From: Polynucleobacter brandtiae
Lineage (GTDB): Bacteria > Pseudomonadota > Gammaproteobacteria > Burkholderiales > Burkholderiaceae
Direction of reading: 5' to 3'
Length of the DNA stretch: 64,000 nt
Assembly (NCBI RefSeq): GCF_002797575.1
Contig: NZ_PGTX01000004.1
Span: 1 to 64,000, forward strand
This document shows, piece after piece, positions 33,202-42,378 of this stretch. Under the pieces are notes generated by a model that was not told where the DNA came from, searched no databases, and worked only from the letters and a program-made list of their open reading frames with translations. Each line of letters opens with the position of its first letter. Within the stretch, counting starts at the first letter, position 1. A program made the translations under genes and the position numbers.

Positions 33202-34665
33202 TTAGCTTAAGACAATATCGTATTGCTCTTGGCGGAAGCTGCCCTCTGCCTGCAGTGTGATGGGCTTATTAATAAAGTCACCTAATTGAGCTAGAAATTG
33301 ATTTTCTTCCTCCAAAAATAGATCAATCACATCTGGAGCGGCCACAATTCGGAATTCACGGGGATTAAATTGGCGATGCTCACGCACAATTTCTCGAAGG
33401 ATTTCATAGCAAATCGTTTGGGCTGTTTTCATTTCACCTTTACCCTGGCAGGTAGCGCAGGGTTCGCAGGTGATATGGGCAAGGGATTCTCGAGTCCGTT
33501 TACGTGTCATTTCTACTAGGCCTAGTGTTGAAAAGTCATTCACTGACGTTCGCGCATGATCTCGCTCTAAATTGCGATTGAGCTCATATAAAACAGATGC
33601 CTGGTGATCTTTACTTAGCATGTCGATGAAATCAATAATGATGATTCCACCAAGATTACGTAAACGTAATTGACGTGCAATAGCTTGGGCCGCCTCTAGA
33701 TTGGTTTTAAATACAGTGTCATCTAAGTTTCGCGCGCCAACATAGCTGCCGGTGTTGACGTCGATCGTCGTCATGGACTCGGTTTGATCAATCATTAAGT
33801 AGCCACCAGACTTCAGGTCTACTCTGCGGCCAAGTGCTTTATTAATCTCGGTATCTACATCAAATAAATCAAATAGGGCGCGTTCTCCACGATGAAGAGT
33901 CAACTTATTCAATAAGTTGGGCATATACAGCGTGGCAAATGCCTTCAGTTTCTCAAAGTTTTCAGCGGAATCTACCCGAATCTGCGTAGTTTGTTCGCCA
34001 GCAACATCGCGTAGCACTCGTTCTGCAAGACTGAGATCTTGGTACAGTAAGCTTGGTGCGGCATGATGATTTACCGCCTCCCGAATTTTTTCCCAGGTGG
34101 TGCGAAGATAATGCATGTCATGTTGAAGTTCGGTATCACTGGCATCTTGTGCACTTGTGCGCACAATGATCCCCCCCTTTTCATCTGCGGGCATCAGGCC
34201 AGCTAAACGGATCTTTATTGCTTCGCGCTCGTCGGGCTGATCAATTCTTTGGGATACGCCAATATATTTTTCGGCCGCAGCATCCGTGCCTGCGGGTGGC
34301 AGGTACACCAAGTTGCGTCCAGCAATACTGAGTTGTGTAGTGAGTCGAGCCCCCTTAGTTCCCAGTGGATCCTTGAGAACTTGAACTAAAACATTTTGCC
34401 CTTCAAATAACAACTTTTCAATCTGGGCTTGTGGGTTATTTTGCGTGATGTCGGCAACATGCATAAAGGCAGTGCGCTCTAATCCGACCTCAATAAAGGC
34501 AGACTGCATTCCCGGAAGTACGCGAACTACTTTCGCCAAATAGATATTGCCAACAATACCTCGCTGACGGGTTCGCTCAATTTGAAGCTCTTGCACTGCG
34601 CCCTGTTGTATCAAGGCTACCCGAGTTTCTTGGGGGGTAATATTGATCAGAATTTCTTCATTCAT
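33202..34665 (-). CDS. rng: Ribonuclease G
   Basis: Endoribonuclease of the RNase E/G family that matures 16S rRNA 5' ends and takes part in mRNA decay. The 487 residues include an N-terminal S1 domain (about 38-120), the catalytic DNase I-like region with TIDVNTGSYVG and IIIDFIDML, and the zinc-link cysteines in CEPCATC. It lacks the long RNase E tail. Its start overlaps the maf stop (ATGA), the end of a nadD-rsfS-rlmH-maf-rng run. Confidence 0.95.
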   Translation of the reverse strand: MNEEILINITPQETRVALIQQGAVQELQIERTRQRGIVGNIYLAKVVRVLPGMQSAFIEVGLERTAFMHVADITQNNPQAQIEKLLFEGQNVLVQVLKDPLGTKGARLTTQLSIAGRNLVYLPPAGTDAAAEKYIGVSQRIDQPDEREAIKIRLAGLMPADEKGGIIVRTSAQDASDTELQHDMHYLRTTWEKIREAVNHHAAPSLLYQDLSLAERVLRDVAGEQTTQIRVDSAENFEKLKAFATLYMPNLLNKLTLHRGERALFDLFDVDTEINKALGRRVDLKSGGYLMIDQTESMTTIDVNTGSYVGARNLDDTVFKTNLEAAQAIARQLRLRNLGGIIIIDFIDMLSKDHQASVLYELNRNLERDHARTSVNDFSTLGLVEMTRKRTRESLAHITCEPCATCQGKGEMKTAQTICYEILREIVREHRQFNPREFRIVAAPDVIDLFLEEENQFLAQLGDFINKPITLQAEGSFRQEQYDIVLS

Positions 34666-35285
34666 ATGCGGGCGACTTTGGCTAAATCTAATAATTGATG
34701 AACTTCAAATATAGGTAAACCCATGATACCGCTATAGCTTCCTTGAATAGAGGAGATAAATGCCCCTCCAAAACCTTGAATGCCATAAGCACCCGCTTTT
34801 CCAAAGGGCTCACCACTGGCGATATAGCGACTAATTTGCTCCTCTGTTAGAGGGCAAAACTGTACTTTTGATACCTGCACTAGGTGCAATGGCTCGCTTA
34901 CTGGATCTGTTATCAGAACAACCGCGGTCAACACCTCATGAGTCTTGGCGCTGAGCATCCGTAAAATTCTGACGGCATCTTTTGCATCTATTGGTTTTCC
35001 GAGAATTGCTCCATCAGGGCAGTTTGGTAGGCTAACGGTAGTATCGGCACATAAGATCGGTGCCCAAGGCTTCCCGCTTGATTTCCAACGTTCTAACGCA
35101 ATAGCACTTTTAGCAAGTGCGACGCGTTGAACATAGTCATCTGCTTTTTCATTGGAGAGGGAAATCTCGAGGCTCTCAGTATCTTCCTCTGCTGATGCAA
35201 TGAGCATCTCAAATTGAACCCCAATCTGCTTGAGTAATTCTTGGCGCCGAGGGCTTTGTGATGCTAGATAAATATAAGAAAACAT
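34662..35285 (-). CDS. maf: Maf-like nucleoside triphosphate pyrophosphatase
   Basis: House-cleaning pyrophosphatase that removes non-canonical or modified dTTP/UTP-type nucleotides. The 207-residue protein begins IYLASQSPRRQELL, the Maf signature, and keeps CADTTVSL and the conserved GKPIDAKDA segment. The ATG at 35285 is chosen because the longer frame prefixes unrelated residues and overlaps rlmH. It lies 5 bp after rlmH and overlaps rng. Confidence 0.93.
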   Translation of the reverse strand: MFSYIYLASQSPRRQELLKQIGVQFEMLIASAEEDTESLEISLSNEKADDYVQRVALAKSAIALERWKSSGKPWAPILCADTTVSLPNCPDGAILGKPIDAKDAVRILRMLSAKTHEVLTAVVLITDPVSEPLHLVQVSKVQFCPLTEEQISRYIASGEPFGKAGAYGIQGFGGAFISSIQGSYSGIMGLPIFEVHQLLDLAKVARI

Positions 35286-35290
35286 GGGAT

Positions 35291-35734
35291 TTACTCGCGG
35301 TGGTAGGGGTGACCTTGCAAAATAGTCCAAGCCCGATAAAGTTGCTCTACCAGGATGACTCTAGCCATTGCATGCGGTAGTGTCAGACTTGATAAACGCC
35401 ACATTTCCTGGGCGCCCTCTTTTAGGCTGGCATCGAGGCCATCAGCCCCACCAATCAAAAAAGTAATATCAAAGCCCTCTTGACGCCAATTAGCTAAATG
35501 AGTAGCAAGGTGTTGCGTACTTTGATCTTTACCGCGCTCATCCAGTGCAATGACTCGAGATCCCTTGGGAATAGCGACCGCAATTTTGAGCGCTTCTTTT
35601 GCCGGCGTGAGGTCTGGCTTAATCTCTTTTATTTCAATACTGCAATCCGATGGCATCCGTTTGATGTAGTCCTGAGTTGCCATGGCAACCCAGTCCGGCA
35701 TTTTGTGACCAACAGAAACAATAGTTAAGCGCAT
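35291..35734 (-). CDS. rlmH: 23S rRNA pseudouridine-1915 N3-methyltransferase RlmH
   Basis: SPOUT-family methyltransferase that modifies pseudouridine 1915 of 23S rRNA in the assembled 70S ribosome. The 147 residues show LDERGKDQST, the SAM-binding FLIGGADGL knot segment and the terminal EQLYRAWTILQGHPYH motif. Length and order after rsfS are typical. Confidence 0.96.
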   Translation of the reverse strand: MRLTIVSVGHKMPDWVAMATQDYIKRMPSDCSIEIKEIKPDLTPAKEALKIAVAIPKGSRVIALDERGKDQSTQHLATHLANWRQEGFDITFLIGGADGLDASLKEGAQEMWRLSSLTLPHAMARVILVEQLYRAWTILQGHPYHRE

Positions 35735-35744
35735 CAGGCAATGA

Positions 35745-36137
35745 CTACTCTTCGTCGTCCTCTGGCTCGCTAGCTTTCACAAGTCCTTTATCAGCAGCAA
35801 GCTTGACGCGGACAGGTTTAGCACCCCACATACCTTCCAGCTGGTAATAAGCCCGTAATGCAGGCTGCAGGATATGCACAACAATATCGCCGCAATCTAC
35901 TAATACCCACTCCCCAGTTTCAAGACCCTCGACGGAAATGACTTCACCGCCCTTGGCGTTGACATCCTCTTTGACTGACATGGCTAATGAGCGGGTTTGG
36001 CGATTGCTTGAGCCGGTAGCAATAATGACGCGATCAAATAGGTCGGTTAACGCGGTGGTGTCATACACCCGAATATCCTGCGCTTTGACGTCTTCTAGGG
36101 CATCGATCACGACACGTTGTAATTTTGTTAAGTCCAT
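35745..36137 (-). CDS. rsfS: Ribosomal silencing factor RsfS
   Basis: Binds ribosomal protein L14 and blocks subunit joining when nutrients are low. The 130 residues include the family stretch DRVIIATGSSNRQTRSLA and the GEWVLVDCGDIVVHIL motif near residues 76-91. A short acidic tail ends the protein. It lies between nadD (45 bp upstream) and rlmH (10 bp downstream). Confidence 0.95.
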   Translation of the reverse strand: MDLTKLQRVVIDALEDVKAQDIRVYDTTALTDLFDRVIIATGSSNRQTRSLAMSVKEDVNAKGGEVISVEGLETGEWVLVDCGDIVVHILQPALRAYYQLEGMWGAKPVRVKLAADKGLVKASEPEDDEE

Positions 36138-36182
36138 ATTTTCTTTGCTATTTTTCTTTAATTTTCTATGTATAGGGTGATC

Positions 36183-36896
36183 TTAGCTTGATTGCTTGTA
36201 TAAGCCCAGATTCATGATGCGGTCTAGCGTGTGAGATGGAATAGATTTAGCAGCCGTAGCGCTAGTAAGGACGCTTTTTAAGTGCGCACGAAGTTCGGTT
36301 GAAGAAATATCTACTAAAAGACTATTGTCTATGTAAATGAGGCCAAAAGGATTATTTTCAAGAGCTTGAGGGTCGTTAGTTTGGTGTTTAGTAAGTAATT
36401 GCTGGATTTTAGGGCTCATTTCATCAGAAAGCGCATGCTGTGGCCTGCTGGCTACACCTAAATTCACATAATTTAAGATTTGATCCCAGGAGTTCCAAGT
36501 ATCGAGCTGCATTAATGAATCTGCGCCCATGATCCAGCATAAGCTCGCATTGCCGCCAAAGCGTTCACGCAGCGCTTTGACCGTATCAATCGCATAACTT
36601 GGACCGGGACGATCTATTTCGATACGGTCAATTCCAATCAGCGTGGGGATCTTTGCATAAAGGAATGTTTTCGCTAAATCAATGCCCGCTGCCTCGGTTA
36701 ACTGCAAACGAATTTCTGCGGGCGTGACATCCAATCCTTTTTGCCACGGCTGCCCACTAGGAATGAGTAGTAACTCATCCAAATGGAGTGCCCTGGAAAA
36801 ATGGGCTGCAAGCTGGAGATGGCCAAGATGGGGTGGATCAAAAGTGCCGCCTAAAATGCCAATTTTTTTTACGATATCTGAGGTAGGTAATACCAT
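36183..36896 (-). CDS. nadD: Nicotinate-nucleotide adenylyltransferase
   Basis: Adenylates nicotinate mononucleotide in NAD synthesis. The 237 residues open with GILGGTFDPPHLGHL, the nucleotidyltransferase signature with the catalytic histidines, and end with a DISSTELRAHL segment that corresponds to the ISST-R motif. The start codon lies directly after the hemF stop with no gap, so the two genes are co-transcribed. Confidence 0.94.
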   Translation of the reverse strand: MVLPTSDIVKKIGILGGTFDPPHLGHLQLAAHFSRALHLDELLLIPSGQPWQKGLDVTPAEIRLQLTEAAGIDLAKTFLYAKIPTLIGIDRIEIDRPGPSYAIDTVKALRERFGGNASLCWIMGADSLMQLDTWNSWDQILNYVNLGVASRPQHALSDEMSPKIQQLLTKHQTNDPQALENNPFGLIYIDNSLLVDISSTELRAHLKSVLTSATAAKSIPSHTLDRIMNLGLYKQSS

Positions 36897-37832
36897 TTAG
36901 GCTAACCAGTCGCGTGGCTTTAAGTAGTGGTCGTAGAGCTTAGCTTCCGGCGTTCCTGCTTGTGGTTGCCAGTTGTACCACCATTGCACTACTGGGGGCA
37001 TCGACATCAAGATCGACTCTGTCCTGCCGCCAGAGTGGAGACCAAAAATAGTTCCACGATCAAAAAGTAGGTTGTATTCCACATAGCGACCGCGACGATA
37101 TTCTTGAAACGATTTTTCTTCGGGCGTAAAGCTGTCTTGGTAGCGACGTTTTACGATCGGCAAATAAGCATCAATAAAAGCATCACCAACGGCGCGCGTC
37201 ATTGCAAAGCTATCTTCAAATCCCAACTGATTAAAATCATCAAAGAAAACGCCGCCGATACCGCGGGGCTCATCACGATGCTTCAGGTAAAAGTATTCAT
37301 CACACCATTTTTTAAACTGGGGATAGAGGGTTTCACCAAAGGGATCTAAAGCATCCTTAGCCGTTTGATGAAAATGTCTGCAGTCTTCATCAATGCCGTA
37401 ATAGGGTGTGAGATCAAAACCGCCACCAAACCACCAGACTGGCTCTTTATCAGGTGCTTGCGCTATAAAACAGCGCACATTCATATGGGTGGTGGGTATC
37501 TTCGGATTATATGGATGAAATACTAATGAAACCCCCATTGCTTCAAAGCTACGGCCCGCAACCTCAGGACGGTGATGCGTGGCTGAGGGTGGCATTTGAT
37601 CACCGCGGACATGAGAAAACCCTACGCCACCTTTCTCCAAAATATTACCACCATCCAGGGTACAGGTACGGCCATAACCTTGAAGTTTGCTATCTGCTGG
37701 CTTTTCCCAGGCATCCACCACAAACGCTTTGCCATCAAGGCCGCTCATTGCGCTGGTGATGCGATCTTGCAGGCCTAAGAAGTAGGCTTTGAGGACTGCA
37801 ATATCAATCGGGTTTTGAGTGCTTGATGACAA
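36897..37832 (-). CDS. hemF: Oxygen-dependent coproporphyrinogen III oxidase
   Basis: Converts coproporphyrinogen III to protoporphyrinogen IX with O2 during heme synthesis. The 311 residues contain the conserved [13 protein letters not shown] region, [26 protein letters not shown] and [12 protein letters not shown]. The frame appears to start with TTG at 37832; no ATG lies at a suitable position before the conserved region and no good ribosome site is visible. It probably leads an operon with nadD. Confidence 0.94.
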   Translation of the reverse strand: MSSSTQNPIDIAVLKAYFLGLQDRITSAMSGLDGKAFVVDAWEKPADSKLQGYGRTCTLDGGNILEKGGVGFSHVRGDQMPPSATHHRPEVAGRSFEAMGVSLVFHPYNPKIPTTHMNVRCFIAQAPDKEPVWWFGGGFDLTPYYGIDEDCRHFHQTAKDALDPFGETLYPQFKKWCDEYFYLKHRDEPRGIGGVFFDDFNQLGFEDSFAMTRAVGDAFIDAYLPIVKRRYQDSFTPEEKSFQEYRRGRYVEYNLLFDRGTIFGLHSGGRTESILMSMPPVVQWWYNWQPQAGTPEAKLYDHYLKPRDWLA

Positions 37833-37897
37833 GGGCGAATACTTTTTTATAGGAGGTGAATAGGGGCGATGTAACTAGGTAAGCAACTAATCAGAAT

Positions 37898-39175
37898 TTA
37901 TTTAACCGCACGATAGCCAATATCGTTACGGTATTGCATCCCATCAAAATGAATCTTAGCAATCGCCTCGTAAGCTTTTTGTTGTGCGCCGCGAACAGTA
38001 TCGGATAAGCCAACGACACACATAACTCGTCCACCAGAGGTCACTAGCTGACCATCTTGCAGCTTAGTACCCGCGTGAAAGGTTAATTGATCTTCGGTAT
38101 CTTGCGTAATGCCCGTAATGACATCACCATTACGCGGTGTTTCTGGATAGTTGTGGGCTGCAAGGACAACCCCCAAGGCAGTTCGACGATCCCACTCTAG
38201 CTCTACCTCATTGAGTGTTCCATCCACAGCGTGATCCAGTGCATTAACTAAATCACTACGCAAGCGAGCCATGATAGGTTGCGTCTCTGGATCGCCCATA
38301 CGGCAATTAAACTCTAGAGTCTTGATTTTTCCATCGAGTGCAATCATGAGCCCTGCATATAAAAATCCTGTGTAGGGAATACCGTCAGCTTGCATCCCTT
38401 TTACGGTTGGCATGATGACTTCACGCAATGCACGCGCATGAATTTCTGGAGTGACAACTGGGGCAGGAGAGTAAGCCCCCATGCCGCCTGTATTAGGACC
38501 CTGATCTGCATCGAGTAAGCGCTTGTGATCTTGGCTAGTTGCTAAGGCTAGAATATTTTTACCATCGACTAAAACAATAAAGCTAGCCTCCTCACCAGTA
38601 AGGAATTCTTCTATAACAACCCGTGCGCCAGCATTACCTAATTTATTGTCAGCTAGCATCATATCGACCGCTGCATGCGCTTCCTCTGAGTGCATCGCTA
38701 CTACTACTCCTTTGCCTGCGGCTAACCCATCGGCCTTAATAACGATAGGCGCTCCTTTGGCTTCAATATAGGCATGCGCTTCTAAGGCGTTAGAAAAGGT
38801 TTGATATTCCGCAGTAGGAATGCCATGGCGCTTCATAAAGGCTTTAGAAAAATCTTTAGAGGACTCTAGTTGTGCGGCTAGTTGAGTGGGTCCAAAAATA
38901 CGCAAACCATTAGCGCGAAATAAATCTACGATACCGGCAGCCAGTGGGGCTTCAGGACCCACAACAGTGAGGTGAATATTTTCACGTTTAGCAAAGTCTA
39001 CGAGATCTTGCAAATCAGAGATCGGCAGATTTTCGATCCCTGCTGTTGTTTGTTTCGCTGTAGCTGTACCGCCGTTACCAGGCGCAACAAATACCTTTTG
39101 CACTTGTGATGACTGAGCTAACTTCCAGGCAAGCGCATGTTCACGCCCGCCAGATCCAATTAAAAGAATTTTCAT
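37898..39175 (-). CDS. purD: Phosphoribosylamine-glycine ligase
   Basis: Second step of purine synthesis: ATP-dependent joining of glycine to phosphoribosylamine. The 425-residue ATP-grasp enzyme starts KILLIGSGGREHALAWKL and shows ADGLAAGKGVVV, the family motif NTGGMGAYSP and LEFNCRMGDPETQ with metal ligands. It lies 57 bp after the yebC-like gene on the same strand. Confidence 0.96.
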   Translation of the reverse strand: MKILLIGSGGREHALAWKLAQSSQVQKVFVAPGNGGTATAKQTTAGIENLPISDLQDLVDFAKRENIHLTVVGPEAPLAAGIVDLFRANGLRIFGPTQLAAQLESSKDFSKAFMKRHGIPTAEYQTFSNALEAHAYIEAKGAPIVIKADGLAAGKGVVVAMHSEEAHAAVDMMLADNKLGNAGARVVIEEFLTGEEASFIVLVDGKNILALATSQDHKRLLDADQGPNTGGMGAYSPAPVVTPEIHARALREVIMPTVKGMQADGIPYTGFLYAGLMIALDGKIKTLEFNCRMGDPETQPIMARLRSDLVNALDHAVDGTLNEVELEWDRRTALGVVLAAHNYPETPRNGDVITGITQDTEDQLTFHAGTKLQDGQLVTSGGRVMCVVGLSDTVRGAQQKAYEAIAKIHFDGMQYRNDIGYRAVK

Positions 39176-39232
39176 AAAGAGTTAATTAAAAAAGATTGTA
39201 AATAGCTTCAATTTGGTCGCAATAGGTAATGA

Positions 39233-39952
39233 CTAGAAAGAGGCATTCGTAAATACTTCTTGTACATCGTCTAAGTTTTCAAGAGCATCTAGTAGTTTCT
39301 GCATACTGTCGGCTTGATCACCCTCTAGGGCAATTTCATTTTCAGGACGCATGGCTACCGTCGCCAATTCTGGCTTTAAGCCTGCATTCATGAGGACATC
39401 CTGAATCTTGGAAAAATCCGGTACCGGCGTCAATACTTCAACCGAGCCATCATCATGTGTAAGTACATCATCTGCGCCAGCATCTAGTGCAATTTCTAGT
39501 ATTTGATCTTCATTCGAGCCAGGTGCAAAAAGCATTTGCCCACAATGCTTGAACATAAAAGCAACCGAACCTTCAGCGCCCATATTGCCACCATTTTTAT
39601 TAAATGCATGACGAACTTCAGCAACTGTGCGGGTGCGGTTATCTGTCAGGCAGTCAACAATAATGGCAGCTCCATTAATGCCATAACCTTCATAACGAAT
39701 CTCTTCGTAGTTCACTCCCTCTAACGAACCTGTGCCACGTGAAATAGCACGTTGTACATTGTCATTGGGCATGTTGGCATCTTTAGCCTTATCAATGGCT
39801 AGGCGCAAGCGGGGATTAGTGCCAATATCGCCACCACCTAATTTAGCTGCAACAGTAATTTCTTTGATGAGTTTGGTCCAAATCTTCCCGCGCTTTTCGT
39901 CTTGACGTCCTTTGCGGTGCTGAATATTGGCCCATTTCGAATGGCCGGCCAT
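39233..39952 (-). CDS. YebC/PmpR-family transcriptional or translational regulator
   Basis: A 239-residue protein of the YebC/TACO1 family, starting [17 protein letters not shown]. Members have been reported as DNA-binding regulators, and others as factors that relieve ribosome stalling at proline runs; the sequence does not decide between these. All three domains appear intact and the length is normal. It is upstream of purD. Confidence 0.93.
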   Translation of the reverse strand: MAGHSKWANIQHRKGRQDEKRGKIWTKLIKEITVAAKLGGGDIGTNPRLRLAIDKAKDANMPNDNVQRAISRGTGSLEGVNYEEIRYEGYGINGAAIIVDCLTDNRTRTVAEVRHAFNKNGGNMGAEGSVAFMFKHCGQMLFAPGSNEDQILEIALDAGADDVLTHDDGSVEVLTPVPDFSKIQDVLMNAGLKPELATVAMRPENEIALEGDQADSMQKLLDALENLDDVQEVFTNASF

Positions 39953-40094
39953 ACGGGTAAATCCTTCTGAGTAATTTGGCTTGAAGACCGTATTTTAAGT
40001 GCTTCTCAGGTGAATAACGGCTCTGCGCATACTTTTTTTGTTACACTCTTTCCTCGATGTTCGTTTCAGTGCAGTTTTTCCTCTGCAAACACCT

Positions 40095-40179
40095 GCCCCG
40101 GTGATGGAATTGGTAGACGTGCCGGACTCAAAATCCGGTGCCGCAAGGCGTGGCGGTTCAAGTCCGCCCCGGGGCACCA
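40095..40179 (+). tRNA. tRNA-Leu (anticodon CAA), CCA encoded
   Basis: The 85-base gene has acceptor stem GCCCCGG/CCGGGGC, the class II long variable arm (GTGCCGCAAGGCGT region), anticodon loop CTCAAAA with anticodon CAA, the T loop GGTTCAAGTCC and an encoded CCA. A possible -10 (TGT-TACACT) lies about 50 bp upstream. No T-run terminator follows. Confidence 0.96.
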
Positions 40180-40219
40180 GTCTTGGTAGACTGATTATGG
40201 GCTCCAAGCACCCCAATTC

Positions 40220-41161
40220 CTAAATTTCATAGGTTTCTGACTCGTTGGTCATAGCTTGCTCGACGATCTTTTTGGTGAGTGTCGGTGAAAAAAGCTCAAT
40301 AAAGGTATACACAAACGAGCGCAGATAAGCGCCTTGCTTGACGCCTAGATGGGTCACATTGTTTCCAAAAAGATGTCCCACAGGAATGACCCGTAGATTA
40401 CGATCTCGGTCGGCATCATAGGCTAATCCAGCAACAATACCTACACCCATGCCAGTTTCAACATAGGTCTTAATCACATCTGCATCAATGGCTTCCAAAA
40501 TAATGTCAGGGCTTAAATTGCGTTGTGCAAATGCGGCGTCGATCTTACTTCGACCTGCAAAGGCCTTGTCATAGGTGATCAGGGGATACTTTGCAATTTC
40601 CTCAAGGGTGATGGTTGCTTGGTTAAGGAGGGGGTGACTGAGTGGCACCATGACGACGTGATGCCACTGGTAACCAGGTAAGGCGAGCACGCCTGGCGTA
40701 TTGGCGATGCCTTCAGTAGCAATGGCGATATCTGCACGGTCATGAATCAGTAGCTCTGCAATCTGCCCTGGGTTTCCTTGTTGAATGCTGACACGCACTT
40801 TTGGAAAGCGTTTCGTGAATTCGGTAAGTACTTTGGGGAGCGCATAGCGGGCTTGCGTATGCGTGGTCGCAATAACAAAGCTCCCCTGGTCTTGGCTCGC
40901 AAAATCTTTCCCTACCCGCTTTAAGGTCTCTACCTCATCCAGAATGCGTTCAATAGACAAAAGAATGCGTTTTCCAGGCTCAGTAAGGGAGCGGACGCGC
41001 TTGCCATGGCGCCTGAAGATTTCCACGCCCAGTTCATCTTCAAGTTCAATAATGGCCTTAGAAACCCCTGGTTGTGAGGTGAAGAGTGCTTTGGCAGCGC
41101 TGGTGAGATTGAAGTTCTGCCTTACAGCTTCGCGCACAAAGCGAAATTGATGCAAGTTCAT
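40220..41161 (-). CDS. CysB-like LysR-family transcriptional regulator
   Basis: A 313-residue LysR regulator with an N-terminal winged helix (NLTSAAKALFTSQPGVSKAI, about residues 17-36) and a C-terminal substrate-binding domain. The N-terminus MNLHQFRFVREAVRQNFNLT and length match the CysB/Cbl group, which controls sulfur assimilation with O-acetylserine or sulfate-related effectors. No sulfur genes adjoin it. A 9-bp inverted repeat just upstream (41174-41199) may be its own operator. Confidence 0.9.
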   Translation of the reverse strand: MNLHQFRFVREAVRQNFNLTSAAKALFTSQPGVSKAIIELEDELGVEIFRRHGKRVRSLTEPGKRILLSIERILDEVETLKRVGKDFASQDQGSFVIATTHTQARYALPKVLTEFTKRFPKVRVSIQQGNPGQIAELLIHDRADIAIATEGIANTPGVLALPGYQWHHVVMVPLSHPLLNQATITLEEIAKYPLITYDKAFAGRSKIDAAFAQRNLSPDIILEAIDADVIKTYVETGMGVGIVAGLAYDADRDRNLRVIPVGHLFGNNVTHLGVKQGAYLRSFVYTFIELFSPTLTKKIVEQAMTNESETYEI

Positions 41162-41173
41162 CTAAATTCCATC

Positions 41174-41199
41174 CTTTATATATTTATTGGTATATAAAG
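41174..41199. promoter_or_regulatory. Inverted repeat CTTTATATA-N8-TATATAAAG upstream of the CysB-like gene
   Basis: Perfect 9-bp arms separated by 8 bases, centred about 25 bp upstream of the regulator's start codon. The AT-rich dyad is typical of LysR autoregulatory sites and also contains -10-like sequence. Confidence 0.5.
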
Positions 41200-41223
41200 T
41201 GAATTCTATATGATTTTCACGTC

Positions 41224-42378
41224 TTAAGTTTTGGAGACCCAGCGCAAGCCTATTAAGGCCAGAATAAAGTAGGCCAAAGGAGGAATAAGGGCGGTGAGTA
41301 AGGTTGGCCAGGAGCCCAGTAGCCCCACATTTGAAAAGAGGGAATTAAATAACTGAAAACTCATGCCAAGCATGATGCCGCCAAACACCTTGAGACCAAC
41401 GCCGCCTGCCCGGGCTTTTAAATAGGCGAATGGAAGGGCTAAGGTCAGCATTACAAAAATAGTGAAGGGATAAATCACTTTTTTCCAAAAGGCAATGGAA
41501 TGGCGTTGGGTATCCTGTTTATTCTCTGTTAAGTGAGAAATAAAACGCCCTAGGCTAAAAATCGACATTTTTTCGGGACTCACCAGCAACACACTTAAAA
41601 TTTGGGGCGTTACTTCGGAGCTCAAGCTCACGATAGGGTGAGTAATCGTTTGTGCTGAATATACGGGATTAAGTGGATCTGATTGCTTGGTTTCTTTGAA
41701 GCGGGTTTCGGTAACGTCATCCAGAACCCAAGTGCCACTTTGATCAAAGCGGCCCGACGCGGCGCTTCGAATGGAGAGTAGTCGATAGGCGTCATCAAAT
41801 TCATATATTCGAATATCTTTGATTTCATTATCTTGTGCTATTTTTCCGACATTCACATAGCGCACTCCAGGTCTGATGGGACCGCTTCCATCTTCGTCTC
41901 GCAGGCGATCTTTTACCCAGATCCCCGTTTTAAATTGTGAGCTATAGGTTGAGCCTAGAGCCTTCATGCGAATTTGATCGGATAAATTTTCGGTGTAAGG
42001 GCCAAGCCATTCACTCATGATCAAAGTCAATACGATTAACGGTAATGAAATTTTAGCTAGTGTTGTTAAGCCCCTTTTGATGTCTAGGCCCGCAATGCGT
42101 AAAATCGTGAATTCGGATTGGCTAGCGAGCATCGCGAAAACATAAATGCTGCCAATTAAGCCAGCAATCGGAATAATTTCAGATATCCGGCTAGGCGCCT
42201 TCAGTAGTACGTGTAACAGTGCTAGGGGGAGGGTGTATTGACCTTTTACAGAGCCAAGCTCACTCAGGATGTCAAAGAATAAAAATAGCGCAACCAAAGC
42301 AAATAAAATAAATCCAAATGTAGCGTAGATTTGCTTAGCTAAATAACGCTCATAGATGTAAGGGAAAAGATATTTCAT
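41224..42378 (-). CDS. lptG: LPS export permease LptG
   Basis: Inner-membrane subunit of the LptB2FG transporter that extracts LPS for transport to the outer membrane. The 384 residues have about three helices at each end (about 15-110 and 295-380) around a periplasmic beta-jellyroll domain. The start segment RYLAKQIYATFGFILFALV is typical of LptG. Its start overlaps the lptF stop (ATGA). Confidence 0.93.
   Translation of the reverse strand: MKYLFPYIYERYLAKQIYATFGFILFALVALFLFFDILSELGSVKGQYTLPLALLHVLLKAPSRISEIIPIAGLIGSIYVFAMLASQSEFTILRIAGLDIKRGLTTLAKISLPLIVLTLIMSEWLGPYTENLSDQIRMKALGSTYSSQFKTGIWVKDRLRDEDGSGPIRPGVRYVNVGKIAQDNEIKDIRIYEFDDAYRLLSIRSAASGRFDQSGTWVLDDVTETRFKETKQSDPLNPVYSAQTITHPIVSLSSEVTPQILSVLLVSPEKMSIFSLGRFISHLTENKQDTQRHSIAFWKKVIYPFTIFVMLTLALPFAYLKARAGGVGLKVFGGIMLGMSFQLFNSLFSNVGLLGSWPTLLTALIPPLAYFILALIGLRWVSKT

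Noticed and set aside
40178-40193. Hairpin CAGTCT-TGGT-AGACTG after tRNA-Leu as a terminator
   Set aside because: It overlaps the CCA end and has no T-run; it may be chance or a processing feature.
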